Positions 1 to 8,502 are shown, numbered from the stretch's first letter. The stretch: 64,000 nt of DNA from Pseudobacter ginsenosidimutans (GCF_007970185.1 NZ_CP042431.1:2728001-2792000); one strand, 5' to 3'. Notes: generated by a model not told the origin, from the letters alone. Translations and numbers: made by a program.

Positions 1-686
1 TACTTGTTGAGATTGTCTGATTCAGAGAGGAGATTACTGGTAGAGTCGAATGGAATATTGTCCAGATAAGGGTAGTATTGGCTATTGTTGTTCAAGATAG
101 CAGTGTCCGTAATATGCTCGGATAAATCAACAGCAGGGTCGTCAGGATGATAGATAATCCAGCCTTTTCCTGCGTACCTGCCTTTGTATCCTGCATTCAT
201 GAAATTGATGATGCAGGAGTCTATCCAGTCTGTAGCTAGTGGCGGTGCAGGGTTGAGGGATTGTTTCGATTCGCCAGGTATCGCTGATTGTTTTCCGGGC
301 TCAAGAGAAGGTGTGGGAATACTTACATAGAATGGTTACTTCTCGGATGCTTTGGAAGAACGGGATGGTTTGATGCAGATCATACCGCCACTGGAAAGCG
401 GTTTGCCATCACTGATAGTTGGAAGGCCTGCTTTTACAATGTCTTCCATGCTGCAGGCCTCCTTCACTTCCAGTTCCACCTGTTTTTCTTTTCCTGCATC
501 GATAGCGCCTGCAGGGATCAGGATAGTAGCGCCTTTTGAAGTGCGGAGCTTTGTTCCTTGGTTACATCAACAGTAAATGTCTGAACGGTAATTTTACCGG
601 TATTGAAAACCGGGTTGGGTTGATTGGATGAGTTGCATGCCAGTGCTGTTACCAAATAGACCGGTAGCCAGGAGCATTATTTTCAT
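1..686 (-). pseudogene. Decayed secreted lipoprotein, cut by the window edge
   Basis: The minus strand reads as one protein only if the frame changes. It starts at the ATG at 684-686 with a hydrophobic stretch. Removing one base from the AAA run at 654-656 gives a lipobox ending LVTALAC followed by NSSNQPNP. A second shift at the TTTT run at 534-537 restores KGATILIPAGAID, which resembles the beta-sandwich start of Bacteroidota surface lipoproteins. An in-frame TAA sits at 336-338, after which the same frame stays open with PFYVSIPTPSLEPG to base 1. Two frameshifts plus a stop suggest a pseudogene. Both shifts lie in homopolymers, so sequencing error is possible. Function is not recognised. 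Confidence 0.6.
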
Positions 687-744
687 AGCAAGGGGTTGTG
701 TTATTGCTTAACACCCCGGGCTGGAAGAATGTTGCTGCAAATGA

Positions 745-1488
745 TTATCCCTCAAAAATAAGCGAGAAAATGATCATTCTTGATTGCAATTTGTCGATGG
801 TGCTGGAATATTTCAGGTTGGCATCCCTGGAATGCACGTTCATCAGGCCATTGCTGATCTTGATCTCCGGCGAGAGGATGAATACAGGGAAATAGAAATT
901 GAAGCCGATACCTGCTTCCACACCGAGATCATATTTTTTCAATTTGATCAGGTCTTCGGCGCGGCGGGCAGTGGAATTGGAAGTAAGATCGTATTCGAAC
1001 TTGCCACCAGCGAACATGTATACACGAAAATTATCGATACGGTCTGAGCGGAATTTCAGGTGAACAGGAAATCCGAGCAGGATGGACTCCACTTTCTTGG
1101 TCATCACCTTTTGCTCTTCCTTCATAGGGTCGGGCGTTTTGAGGTGATAGGTGAGGTTCTTGTAAGAGAACAGGAGCTGCGGGAAGATGGCCCTGATCTC
1201 GAAGCGATGATTGAGTCGAAGGGTATGGATGCCTGCCAGTCCGAAACCGCCGGCATTCTCCGGGTCAACAACCTGTACACTGTCCTGCCCCAGGAAACCG
1301 GGATGGTGGCTCAGGTTGAACCGGCTGGTATTGTACATAAGTGCAATACCGAGATAATATTTCTTATCGTCGTGATTGGGGAGGTACAACTCACGTTGAG
1401 CGACACTTCTCAGGGAAGCGATCAACAGAATTGAAACGGATGCCAGGCGTATCAGCCGGCTTTTTTGCTGCCGCAGTAAATTGTGCAT
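745..1488 (-). CDS. porT: PorT-family outer membrane protein
   Basis: A 247-residue protein with an N-terminal signal segment (RLASVSILLIASLRSVAQ, about 13-31) followed by alternating strands typical of a small outer-membrane beta-barrel. Its position directly downstream of ubiE, and its length, match the PorT/SprT proteins of Bacteroidota, which are needed for type IX secretion and gliding. The start overlaps the end of ubiE by 37 bases, so the two are probably co-translated. The rest of the window holds several T9SS cargo proteins and a PorP homologue, which fits. It could instead be another PorT-like barrel with no secretion role. Confidence 0.72.
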   Translation of the reverse strand: MHNLLRQQKSRLIRLASVSILLIASLRSVAQRELYLPNHDDKKYYLGIALMYNTSRFNLSHHPGFLGQDSVQVVDPENAGGFGLAGIHTLRLNHRFEIRAIFPQLLFSYKNLTYHLKTPDPMKEEQKVMTKKVESILLGFPVHLKFRSDRIDNFRVYMFAGGKFEYDLTSNSTARRAEDLIKLKKYDLGVEAGIGFNFYFPVFILSPEIKISNGLMNVHSRDANLKYSSTIDKLQSRMIIFSLIFEG

Positions 1489-2204
1489 ATACCTAAACTC
1501 AACCTTTTTAGCCTGGTGTCAGAAAATCCGGCTTGTTGTAAAATGTGTAGAAATGTTTCGCCTTCGGGGAATGCTTTTACTGAGTTGTTTAAATATTGAT
1601 ACGCGTCTTTATTTTTTGATAGCCATTGTCCTGCTTTTGGGGCAACAACATTCAAATATAAGTTATATAATCCTTTGAATGCAACCTGTTTGGGCTTGGA
1701 AAATTCCAGGATCATGGCTTTCCCGCCTGGCTTCAGTACGCGGTACATTTCGGCCAGACCCTTATCCAGATCCTCAAAATTCCGTACGCCAAAGGCCACT
1801 GTAATGGCATCAAACGTGTTGTCCGGAAAGTTTATTGCCTCGGAATCGCCTTTACGGAGCTCGATCTGGTCATTTAACCCGAGTTTAGCAACCTTGGTCC
1901 TTCCTACGGCCAGCATTTGCTCTGAAATATCTATGCCAATGATCTTTTCCGGCTGTAAATATTTATGGGTCATTATAGCCACATCGGCTGTTCCTGTAGC
2001 TACATCCAGCACCAGCTTTGGATTGATGCTTTTCAGTTCACGGATACCTTTCTTTCTCCAGCCTTTGTCGATCCCGATACTCAGGAACCGGTTGAGCAGA
2101 TCATACCTGCATGCGATCTGATCGAACATTGCTTCCACCTGCTGCTTCTTTCCCGCCTTTGACTGGTCATAGGGAACTATCGTATCGTGCGTAAACTTTG
2201 CCAT
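1452..2204 (-). CDS. ubiE: Demethylmenaquinone methyltransferase UbiE/MenG
   Basis: This enzyme transfers a methyl group from S-adenosylmethionine to demethylmenaquinone, the last step of menaquinone synthesis. The 250 residues have the family signature YDLLNRFLSIGIDKGWR (34-50), the SAM-binding motif VLDVATGTAD (65-74), and RVLKPGGKAMILEFSKP further on. Length is normal for the family. It is transcribed away from engB, with 84 bases between the two starts, and the downstream porT gene overlaps its 3' end. Confidence 0.95.
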   Translation of the reverse strand: MAKFTHDTIVPYDQSKAGKKQQVEAMFDQIACRYDLLNRFLSIGIDKGWRKKGIRELKSINPKLVLDVATGTADVAIMTHKYLQPEKIIGIDISEQMLAVGRTKVAKLGLNDQIELRKGDSEAINFPDNTFDAITVAFGVRNFEDLDKGLAEMYRVLKPGGKAMILEFSKPKQVAFKGLYNLYLNVVAPKAGQWLSKNKDAYQYLNNSVKAFPEGETFLHILQQAGFSDTRLKRLSLGICTIYCGSKKAG

Positions 2205-2288
2205 GAGGCAGCGAAGATACAGTAAGTTTCGGGATCAGGTGTCCGGTGGAACGCAGTATCCGTATCTTGCAGCCTTAATTGCAGTTCC

Positions 2289-2963
2289 ATGTTGATCAAA
2301 AAAGCAAGTTATCTTATCAGTTGTCCGGATATCAAACAATGCCCTGCGGGCGACAGGCCCGAGTATGCCTTTATCGGCCGCAGTAATGTTGGCAAGAGTT
2401 CATTGATCAATATGCTGAGCGGGCATCAGAAACTGGCAAAGACTTCCGGTACGCCGGGAAAGACCCAGCTGATCAATTTTTTTGAAATGGAGAGTCTCAA
2501 AGGTTCTTTGCAGGAAGGGGCCGACCGCGATAAAAAAGGACAGACTGGGCCTGCCAGTAAATGGTTCATTGTTGACCTTCCCGGTTATGGTTTTGCCAAA
2601 GTGAGCCAGAGTCAGCGGAACCAGTGGGAACAAATGATCGAGAATTACCTGCGTAAGCGGGAGAACCTGGTGAATGTATTCCTGCTGATCGATAGCCGCC
2701 ATGAACCGCAGAAGATCGACCTGGAATTTGCCAATAAGCTGGGTGAATGGGAGATCCCTTTCGCCCTCACGTTTACGAAGGCTGATAAGGAAACACAGAA
2801 AGTAGTGGCTAAGAATGTGAAATCATTTCTCGATGCGATGCGCGCCACCTGGCAATTCCTTCCCAGGAATTTTGTAACGAGCGCTGAAAAGAAAATGGGA
2901 CGCGACAAGATCCTCGGATTTATCGAAGAATGCAATGAGGCATTCGAAAATCCAGAGCAATAA
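2289..2963 (+). CDS. engB: Ribosome biogenesis GTPase EngB (YihA/YsxC)
   Basis: A GTPase that assists assembly of the large ribosomal subunit. Motifs are G1 GRSNVGKSS (30-38), switch region TSGTPGKTQ, G3 DLPGYG (96-101) and G4 TKAD. At 224 residues it is slightly long, because about 20 charged residues (EMESLKGSLQEGADRDKKGQ and neighbours, 66-90) are inserted between the switch region and G3, where most homologues have only a short beta-turn. A possible weak -7 box, TATCTTGC at 2273-2280, lies 8 bases before the ATG. A bidirectional hairpin terminator follows. Confidence 0.95.
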   Translation: MLIKKASYLISCPDIKQCPAGDRPEYAFIGRSNVGKSSLINMLSGHQKLAKTSGTPGKTQLINFFEMESLKGSLQEGADRDKKGQTGPASKWFIVDLPGYGFAKVSQSQRNQWEQMIENYLRKRENLVNVFLLIDSRHEPQKIDLEFANKLGEWEIPFALTFTKADKETQKVVAKNVKSFLDAMRATWQFLPRNFVTSAEKKMGRDKILGFIEECNEAFENPEQ

Positions 2964-2994
2964 ATGCACTGTGATGGAAAACATCACTTCGCTA

Positions 2995-3035
2995 AAACTA
3001 AAAACCTCCGCTGACGATGCGGAGGTTTTTAGTTT
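2995..3035. terminator. Bidirectional intrinsic terminator between engB and ykuK-like gene
   Basis: The arms AAACTAAAAACCTCCGC and GCGGAGGTTTTTAGTTT pair perfectly around the loop TGACGAT. There is a T run on both strands, so it can serve engB on the plus strand and the convergent gene on the minus strand. The stop codon of the minus-strand gene (3029-3031) lies inside the stem. Confidence 0.9.
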
Positions 3036-3502
3036 ACTACCTTATTGGCGCAGCTACTGCTGGCAAAGGCTTCCGGTTTGGCTTTGAAGGCGAAACCCAT
3101 CCCAAGGATATAGCCCATCGCTTCCTTCAGTGCGTCGTTACTTTTGAAGTGTGGATTGGTATTGATGTCTGCATGTACCTCCATGTCCACATTGTATTGT
3201 GTGAAGAGATTACAGAGCTCATACGCAATCTCGATGCTTCTGGCCACTTCCACCAGCATACGTTCCTTGATGGTGTATTGCTGCCTTGTTTTTTCGTTGT
3301 GGATGAACATGAAACCTCCATGTCCTTCACGCAGGAAAACGATCACGGTAGCAAATTCAGTCTCGGAACCTTTCACTTGTGAGTCAGTGCCAATGCATAC
3401 TTTCAGGTGATACCCTTTTTCAGATTCACGCCTGATGGCATTTTCAACAGCATCGATGATGGGAAGTTCAATCGGGTCGCCATTAAATTTTCTCCATAGC
3501 AT
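3029..3502 (-). CDS. YkuK family protein (DUF458), RNase H-like fold
   Basis: A 157-residue soluble protein recognised as the YkuK/DUF458 family. This family is predicted to have a ribonuclease H-like fold but its substrate is not established. Features seen are the start WRKFNGDPIELPIIDAVENA, an early acidic strand VCIGTDSQVKG with its Asp, and a later VHADINTNPHFKSND with two more acidic residues, consistent with an RNase H-type metal site. It is a single gene ending in the shared terminator with engB. Confidence 0.8.
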   Translation of the reverse strand: MLWRKFNGDPIELPIIDAVENAIRRESEKGYHLKVCIGTDSQVKGSETEFATVIVFLREGHGGFMFIHNEKTRQQYTIKERMLVEVARSIEIAYELCNLFTQYNVDMEVHADINTNPHFKSNDALKEAMGYILGMGFAFKAKPEAFASSSCANKVVN

Positions 3503-3561
3503 AATAAAACGGGTTTGTGTAATTTACCGAAAAACCCGCTCATTACCAAAAGGGCTATCTA

Positions 3562-5139
3562 TTATTGTTTTATTAATTTCTCGCTATGGACCTCATTTTC
3601 AGCCTGCAAGCGAAGTAAAAGAACACCTCTCTGCGTGCCATAAACCTCAATTCGATTATACCCCGCCGCTACCTTGCCCTGTTGCAGCAGCCTGCCTGTT
3701 GCGTCCATCAGCTGATACGCATATACCTTACCGGTAGTTACTTCGATAGCATTACCGATGAGGTTGCTATGCAGCTTTATGTCTTCGGAAGCGGCAGGTT
3801 GCAAGGTCACAACGTTGGAATAATAGGCGCGTTCATCCGCTACTGTAATGGCTTGCGCACGGTAATACAGTCTGTCTTGAGAAGATGGTGTCCAGCTGAA
3901 TTGTTTTTTGTTTGTGCCTGCATCAACGAGATTACTGAAATGTACGCCATCTGCGGAGTATTGAAGATTGATGGTTTTGATCGGCTCGTCTGTATCATAC
4001 ACCCAATTGAAAAAATGCTGGTTATTACTGATCCTTCCGGTAAGATGGAAACGATAAACTGGCAGCGCCTGCGCAATACTGCCGGTCACTGCATAGTAAC
4101 CAAGACTGGCATAATCACTGAGATTGGTATTGCCCACACCATCCACCACCAGGAAATAATTGCCGGTATTGAGAATGCTGTCAACGCCTGCGTTCAGCAA
4201 TTCGGCAGGATTGTAGCGCCCCACGGTATCGCCGAGATTATCGAGCAGTGAGACTTTGATATCGAGATTGGCGCCTTCATTGGCGGGCCCGATGCTTTGC
4301 GGATTGGCGCGGATGCGGAACCTGGCAGTTGAATGCACACGGAAAGAAAACACATCGCGGTCAGCTTCCGTATTGATGATGCCGGTGGCTGCAAATTCGC
4401 TGCCCATCATAGTGATAGGGGTTGCTTCGTTGAGCGTAGCTGCATGTTCATCATCGCGGAGGCCTATATATTTGGCGATCACTTCAATGTCGTTTTGAAT
4501 GGTAGTGCAACTCTTGGCATTGGTACCGGTATGCCAGGTGCTGAGGTTTTTGTCGTAGCTCACACCCATCAGCGGTCCCCAGCCGATCTGTCCGGTTCCC
4601 TTTCCTTCAGCATATTCCTTCGTTTTTACACAGGCTGCATCCCAAACGCTCTGGTGCTGCAGACCGAGTGTATGACCTGCCTCATGGGAGATACAATCAG
4701 CAACAGATTGCACTCTATTGCCCAGCAGGCTGCTGAATACCCAGGCGGGCGTATCATCGCCCCATTTCATCGAACTCACGTAAGAAATGCCGCCTACTTT
4801 TTTTGCATACCATTCCCAGGTGGGCGTAACGATCACGCGTGTACGCTTGGTGGCGGGAGCAGCAAAGAAAACGGTGGAATCGGTGGTGATATTGATATTG
4901 AAGATGCGATAGTCCTCAGCCACGCGATTGAATATTTCGGTTATAGCTTCAGGTGAGAAACCTGATGAGGCCGCCTGAATAGGGCCGTCCCAATTCCAGG
5001 CGGTGCCCCGAACAGATTGTCCATCGAAATCCAGGAACACCGTTGCTTTCGCTTGCGGATAGCTGTTGAGTATAGGGGTTTGGGAGAAGCTGTGCAAGGT
5101 GATGCCCAGGAAAGCGATTACAGACAAAATGCCTTTCAT
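3562..5139 (-). CDS. Secreted metzincin-type zinc metalloprotease with T9SS type A sorting domain
   Basis: A 525-residue protein with a signal peptide (about 1-19, ending HSFSQ). The catalytic domain carries the extended zinc motif HEAGHTLGLQH, with ligands H152, H156 and H162 and catalytic E153. Residues 230-430 look like beta-sandwich domains (prepeptidase-like, then Ig-like). The last 75 residues, with MDATGRLLQQGKV and a final LLLRLQAENEVHSEKLIKQ, look like a T9SS type A sorting domain, so the enzyme should cross the outer membrane and be attached or released. The gene lies 79 bases downstream of a small secreted protein in the same direction. Two tandem copies of a 14-mer sit just upstream. 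Confidence 0.88.
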   Translation of the reverse strand: MKGILSVIAFLGITLHSFSQTPILNSYPQAKATVFLDFDGQSVRGTAWNWDGPIQAASSGFSPEAITEIFNRVAEDYRIFNINITTDSTVFFAAPATKRTRVIVTPTWEWYAKKVGGISYVSSMKWGDDTPAWVFSSLLGNRVQSVADCISHEAGHTLGLQHQSVWDAACVKTKEYAEGKGTGQIGWGPLMGVSYDKNLSTWHTGTNAKSCTTIQNDIEVIAKYIGLRDDEHAATLNEATPITMMGSEFAATGIINTEADRDVFSFRVHSTARFRIRANPQSIGPANEGANLDIKVSLLDNLGDTVGRYNPAELLNAGVDSILNTGNYFLVVDGVGNTNLSDYASLGYYAVTGSIAQALPVYRFHLTGRISNNQHFFNWVYDTDEPIKTINLQYSADGVHFSNLVDAGTNKKQFSWTPSSQDRLYYRAQAITVADERAYYSNVVTLQPAASEDIKLHSNLIGNAIEVTTGKVYAYQLMDATGRLLQQGKVAAGYNRIEVYGTQRGVLLLRLQAENEVHSEKLIKQ

Positions 5140-5182
5140 AGTTATGCAGGATTGGAATCAGCAAATAGTGTTTTGAACAAGG

Positions 5183-5212
5183 GGTACGATCAACAAATGG
5201 TACGATCAACAA
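5183..5212. repeat. Two tandem 14-mers GGTACGATCAACAA, 16-base period
   Basis: GGTACGATCAACAA occurs at 5183-5196 and again at 5199-5212, 43-73 bases upstream of the metalloprotease start. A third copy with one mismatch lies upstream of the neighbouring gene. The position suggests a binding site for a regulator, but none has been identified. Confidence 0.6.
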
Positions 5213-5218
5213 GGATGA

Positions 5219-5674
5219 CTATTCAGCCAGGAAGAACTGCTGTTCCTCTTTACGGAAGATGTATTTGCTTTCTTCCTGCACCAACACCATCACATCACCT
5301 TTTTTAGGATGGAGGATACGGGCACGGATGGCCTGTTCCACATCGGGAGCTGTATTATGACTGATATGCATCATGGCGCCTTCAAAATGAAGCCCACGGA
5401 TATTAAGTGTATGAAGGTTGGGAGATTGCTGCACTTTGTCTGTAATCACTCCGGAGAAAGCATGTTTTTTGCTCAGCTGGATACGCACGGTATCGCCAAT
5501 GCTGGCCGAAAAGGCTTTCAGGAGTTGCCACTGGTCAACTTCAAAACTGTTTGGGAATTGCTGAAAAACTGCCGGGTGGACAGTACGGTGCTGTTGCACC
5601 TGGATGGCTTGCTGCGCTGTGGCAGATGATAGGGACAATAGGAATACCACTAAGCCAGAGTAGAATAGTTTCAT
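5219..5674 (-). CDS. Small secreted protein of unknown function, next to metalloprotease
   Basis: A 151-residue protein. The start chosen is the ATG at 5672-5674, because it begins a clean signal peptide (MKLFYSGLVVFLLSLSSATA); an in-frame ATG further upstream would add 24 residues with no signal character. The mature part is mixed alpha/beta with one short region, ARILHPKKGDVMVLVQEESKY, and no cysteines. It is not recognised. Because it precedes the protease in the same direction and shares the upstream 14-mer, it may be an inhibitor, chaperone or co-secreted partner. That is inference only. Confidence 0.7.
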   Translation of the reverse strand: MKLFYSGLVVFLLSLSSATAQQAIQVQQHRTVHPAVFQQFPNSFEVDQWQLLKAFSASIGDTVRIQLSKKHAFSGVITDKVQQSPNLHTLNIRGLHFEGAMMHISHNTAPDVEQAIRARILHPKKGDVMVLVQEESKYIFRKEEQQFFLAE

Positions 5675-5719
5675 GCTACTGGTTTTTACGAATGATAATT
5701 GGATACAACTCTTTCTTAG

Positions 5720-5733
5720 GGTACGATCAGCAA
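5720..5733. repeat. Third copy of the 14-mer (GGTACGATCAGCAA)
   Basis: This copy differs at one base from the tandem pair at 5183-5212 and lies 46 bases upstream of the small secreted protein. The same motif therefore precedes both genes. The 220-base gap 5675-5894 that holds it shows no other gene. Confidence 0.5.
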
Positions 5734-5894
5734 GCTTTGGGAACAATGGAGTTTAAACGATCAGATTCTGCCTTGTTGCCCGGATAAGGAATAATAAATA
5801 AAGGGGATACGTATGCGAAAACGGCAATTGTATGTGTTTAGTATGCAGATTATTTTTATTTGATATAAATCAAATGGATATGCGTAATAATGTG

Positions 5895-6263
5895 TTAGAA
5901 TTGCCCGGTGCTCAATAAAACCAGGGTACAGGCTTCCATCGTCTGGATACCTTTCTCTTTGGCTTTTGTTTCCAGCTCTTCATTCTCCGTACCGGGATTG
6001 AAGATGATGCGTTTCGGATTCAGTGAAAGGATATAATCGTAGTATTCTTTTTGTCTGGCGGGATTGAGGTAGAGCGAAACTGTATCTACTTCTTCAAATG
6101 GTTTCTTTTCGGTCTCTACCATAATATCGGCTACCTGTACCGGTTTGAGACCAATGGCCACCACGGGATGACCGGCATTGCGAAGACGGTTCACAGCCAG
6201 AAAACTGTACCGCTCCGGATTATTGGATGCGCCGATCACCAGCGTCTTTTTGGGAGTTTTCAT
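5895..6263 (-). CDS. CoA-binding domain protein (YccU-like)
   Basis: A 122-residue single-domain Rossmann protein of the CoA-binding (YccU-like) family. It starts at the ATG at 6261-6263 (MKTPKKTLVIGASNNPERYS), which gives the Rossmann strand at the right distance. The upstream extension of the frame has no family character. The nucleotide loop VIGASNNPERYS, the NPGTENEE segment and the C-terminal MEACTLVLL are typical. The physiological role of the family is not established. It starts 10 bases after the stop of the oxidoreductase gene upstream and is probably co-transcribed with it. Confidence 0.88.
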   Translation of the reverse strand: MKTPKKTLVIGASNNPERYSFLAVNRLRNAGHPVVAIGLKPVQVADIMVETEKKPFEEVDTVSLYLNPARQKEYYDYILSLNPKRIIFNPGTENEELETKAKEKGIQTMEACTLVLLSTGQF

Positions 6264-6273
6264 AATACCAATA

Positions 6274-7404
6274 TTACAAAATTGCCGCCACCTTTGTTCG
6301 GTGGAAGAGGTGGTAACAGCATTGAGGCGTTTGCTGTACAATGTTTTGTAATGCATCTTCTATATGGTTATAGCGGAACCGGAAACCAGTTTCCAGCAAA
6401 CGGCCGGGATATACCCAACGGCTTTTCAGGATCAGCTCAGTCTCAGTACCGATCAGGGTTGCGCCCAGCTCCAGCATCCAGTCATATGCGGGCAGCCCGA
6501 ACTTATGTCCGGTAAGTTTCCTCAGTGTTGCCATGAAAGCCGTATTGGGAATGGCATTGGGCGCGGAAAGATTGTACACGCCTTCAGTTTCGGGATGATC
6601 ATAACACCATTCGATAGCTGCACAAACATCGTGGATATGCACCCAGCTGAACATTTGGTTGCCATTGCCCTGGCGGCCTCCCAGCCCCCATTTGGCCAGG
6701 TTGAGGAAGGGAACCATTACACCAGCTTTTCCCAATGTGATCGCGGTACGGAAGATAATTTTTCGTGTGTGTGGCACCGTGATTTCATTCATGGCTTTCT
6801 CCCAGGCCAGGCAAACCTGGATGGAGAAATCTTTTTCCAGGTCCCTGTATGCAGTTGAGTTCCTTCGACCGCGGAGTGTCAGCGCGCATTTGTTGAAATT
6901 CCTCCGGCAACGGTCAAGGAAAGAGTATGGCATGTTCATGTCTTTCTCTTCACAGATCTCACCATTGAATTCATCCTGGGGATAGTCCTGCGCATGGCGG
7001 TAGATAGTAGCGGAAGCAGTATTGATCCAGAGTTGTGGAGAACGTGTTACCTGTTTAATGGCTTTGCCCAAAGCACGTGTTGCATCAACGCGGCTGCTGA
7101 TGATCCTTGCACGATTCTTTTTATTGTAACGGCAGTTCACGGATTTACCGGCGAGGTTGATAACAATATCGCTTCCGTCCACTTCATTGGCCCAATGCTT
7201 TTCTACATGCTTTCCATCCCATCTCCAGTAAGTGATATTGTAGCCATCCGCTGCCGTGAGCAGTTTATTGCTGTAACGGTTGTTGCTGCTTTGGACAGAT
7301 TTCCTGGTGAGGATCACCACATGGTTATCCTTCCCGAAATGGCGCGCCAGCTCCTGCCCGATGAACCCTGTTCCGCCAGCCAGGATGATCTTTTTGTTTT
7401 TCAT
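6274..7404 (-). CDS. TIGR01777 family NAD(P)-dependent oxidoreductase (YfcH-like)
   Basis: A 376-residue extended short-chain dehydrogenase/epimerase. The nucleotide motif GGTGFIGQELA lies at residues 10-20 and is followed by VINLAGKSV and FRTAITLGKAG. It is longer than usual in two places: about 35 extra residues rich in Arg and Asn around 170-205, and a 20-residue tail after the normal end (ALQNIV). The gene has its own leader between a terminator (7436-7458) and the start, containing a palindrome like the one beside the GbsR-type regulator gene, so it is probably in the same regulon. The substrate is unknown. Confidence 0.87.
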   Translation of the reverse strand: MKNKKIILAGGTGFIGQELARHFGKDNHVVILTRKSVQSSNNRYSNKLLTAADGYNITYWRWDGKHVEKHWANEVDGSDIVINLAGKSVNCRYNKKNRARIISSRVDATRALGKAIKQVTRSPQLWINTASATIYRHAQDYPQDEFNGEICEEKDMNMPYSFLDRCRRNFNKCALTLRGRRNSTAYRDLEKDFSIQVCLAWEKAMNEITVPHTRKIIFRTAITLGKAGVMVPFLNLAKWGLGGRQGNGNQMFSWVHIHDVCAAIEWCYDHPETEGVYNLSAPNAIPNTAFMATLRKLTGHKFGLPAYDWMLELGATLIGTETELILKSRWVYPGRLLETGFRFRYNHIEDALQNIVQQTPQCCYHLFHRTKVAAIL

Positions 7405-7407
7405 AAT

Positions 7408-7428
7408 TTCAAAAAGTTTTGAAAGTTT
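7408..7428. promoter_or_regulatory. Operator-like palindrome upstream of TIGR01777 oxidoreductase
   Basis: TTCAAAA-AG-TTTTGAA (7408-7423) is a perfect inverted repeat 4 bases before the start codon of the oxidoreductase gene. With the following AGTTT it matches 18 of 24 positions in the element at 8496-8519. It is probably a second site for the GbsR/MarR regulator at 7933-8439 (inference). Confidence 0.5.
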
Positions 7429-7435
7429 ATGTCTT

Positions 7436-7458
7436 AAAAAAAACCGGGAGACCGGTTT
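7436..7458 (-). terminator. Intrinsic terminator of the regulator/membrane protein operon
   Basis: On the minus strand AAACCGG-TCTC-CCGGTTT is followed by a T run. It lies 22 bases after the stop codon of the membrane-protein gene and separates that operon from the oxidoreductase gene. Confidence 0.75.
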
Positions 7459-7479
7459 GAATTGTTCAGTTGTTTTTTA

Positions 7480-7908
7480 TCAGCTTTCCTGCGAGATCAG
7501 ATCGTTGTTACCGGCAGTTGGCTGGTTGTTTGTCTGATCCGGAGCAGTCAGTTTATATTGTTGCAATTCTTTGTAACAGGTGGCCAGATAAAATATGGCC
7601 ATCAGCGGAGAAAAGAACAACAACCCCATTAAGGAATAAATGATGGCTTCTGTGGGAACAGAGATGATCAGTATCACCAGCACGAGCAATAAAGTAACCA
7701 GGTAGATCTTTCTCATGGTGCCAAAGCGAAAACCTTCGCCTACCAGATGTACGATCACACTGAAGATCTGCCAGCCCCCAACGAGGAAATAAGGCACAAA
7801 CATATAATCGCTTTGAATGGAATTGCTGGCTACTGCCAATCCTATTGAGATCCCGATGATGATCAGGATCACTTGTATAGCTACATCTAATCTTGCAAAT
7901 GCTTTCAT
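7480..7908 (-). CDS. Four-helix integral membrane protein, unknown function
   Basis: A 142-residue protein with four predicted membrane helices at about 9-28, 35-56, 66-84 and 86-110, then a polar tail of about 30 residues. No catalytic motif is visible and no family is recognised. It starts 24 bases after the GbsR/MarR regulator gene in the same direction and ends before an intrinsic terminator, so the two form a short operon. A link to envelope physiology or membrane stress is plausible from this context but not shown. Confidence 0.8.
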   Translation of the reverse strand: MKAFARLDVAIQVILIIIGISIGLAVASNSIQSDYMFVPYFLVGGWQIFSVIVHLVGEGFRFGTMRKIYLVTLLLVLVILIISVPTEAIIYSLMGLLFFSPLMAIFYLATCYKELQQYKLTAPDQTNNQPTAGNNDLISQES

Positions 7909-7932
7909 GAAACAGGTTTAAATCGAATTGAG

Positions 7933-8439
7933 CTATTTAAAGAATTTCATCAGGCTGCCGATGAACCAGTTCTCGTCGGCCTTTACCATTACATCCATCA
8001 TCCGGTCTGCCTGTCTGCCGAAACTTTTGATGCTGCCGATGGTTTCAGTGAACTGTTTATGGTTCTTATCTTTTTTATCGCCTTCAATGTTTTCGAGGGA
8101 TTCCACCACTTTCATCATGGGATCGAATTCACGTTTCTTGCGTTCGCGGAGGATCTGTGTGGCCACTTTCCAGATATCTTTCTCGGCAACGAAGAACTCC
8201 CTGCGCTCACCTGAAATGATGATGCGTTCCACCAGTCCCCAGTCGATCAGTTCACGGATATTCATGTTCGCATTGCCGCGGCTTACGTTCAATTGCTCCA
8301 TGATATCATCCTGGCTGAGCGGATCAGCGCTGATGAGGAGGAGCGCATGGACCTGCGCCATGGTGCGGTTGATCCCCCAGTGGGATCCGAATGCGCCCCA
8401 TTTATTGATAAATTCATTGCGTGCGTCTGCGAGTTTCAT
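7933..8439 (-). CDS. GbsR/MarR family transcriptional regulator
   Basis: A 168-residue winged-helix regulator. The helix-turn-helix region is DDIMEQLNVSRGNANMNIRELIDWGLV (about 43-69) and the wing contains ISGERREFF. The start FINKWGAFGSHWGINRTMAQVHALL is characteristic of GbsR-like members. Its promoter is a textbook Bacteroidota TTTG-N19-TAnnTTTG, and the palindrome AACTTT-GTG-AAAGTT touches the -33 box, so it is probably autoregulated. Divergent from it is an SRPBCC protein; downstream are a membrane protein and the TIGR01777 oxidoreductase. Confidence 0.9.
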   Translation of the reverse strand: MKLADARNEFINKWGAFGSHWGINRTMAQVHALLLISADPLSQDDIMEQLNVSRGNANMNIRELIDWGLVERIIISGERREFFVAEKDIWKVATQILRERKKREFDPMMKVVESLENIEGDKKDKNHKQFTETIGSIKSFGRQADRMMDVMVKADENWFIGSLMKFFK

Positions 8440-8471
8440 ATGTTCTGTTTAACGGGTGTAACTGCTTTTAT

Positions 8472-8502
8472 CAAAGTTAATGTCTGTTTCTGAATTTTCA
8501 AA
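8472..8502 (-). promoter_or_regulatory. Bacteroidota-type promoter of the GbsR/MarR gene
   Basis: On the minus strand the -33 box TTTG (complement of 8499-8502), a 19-base spacer, and the -7 box TAACTTTG (complement of 8472-8479) match the consensus TTTG-N19-TAnnTTTG exactly. Transcription would start about 30 bases before the ATG at 8439. Confidence 0.8.
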
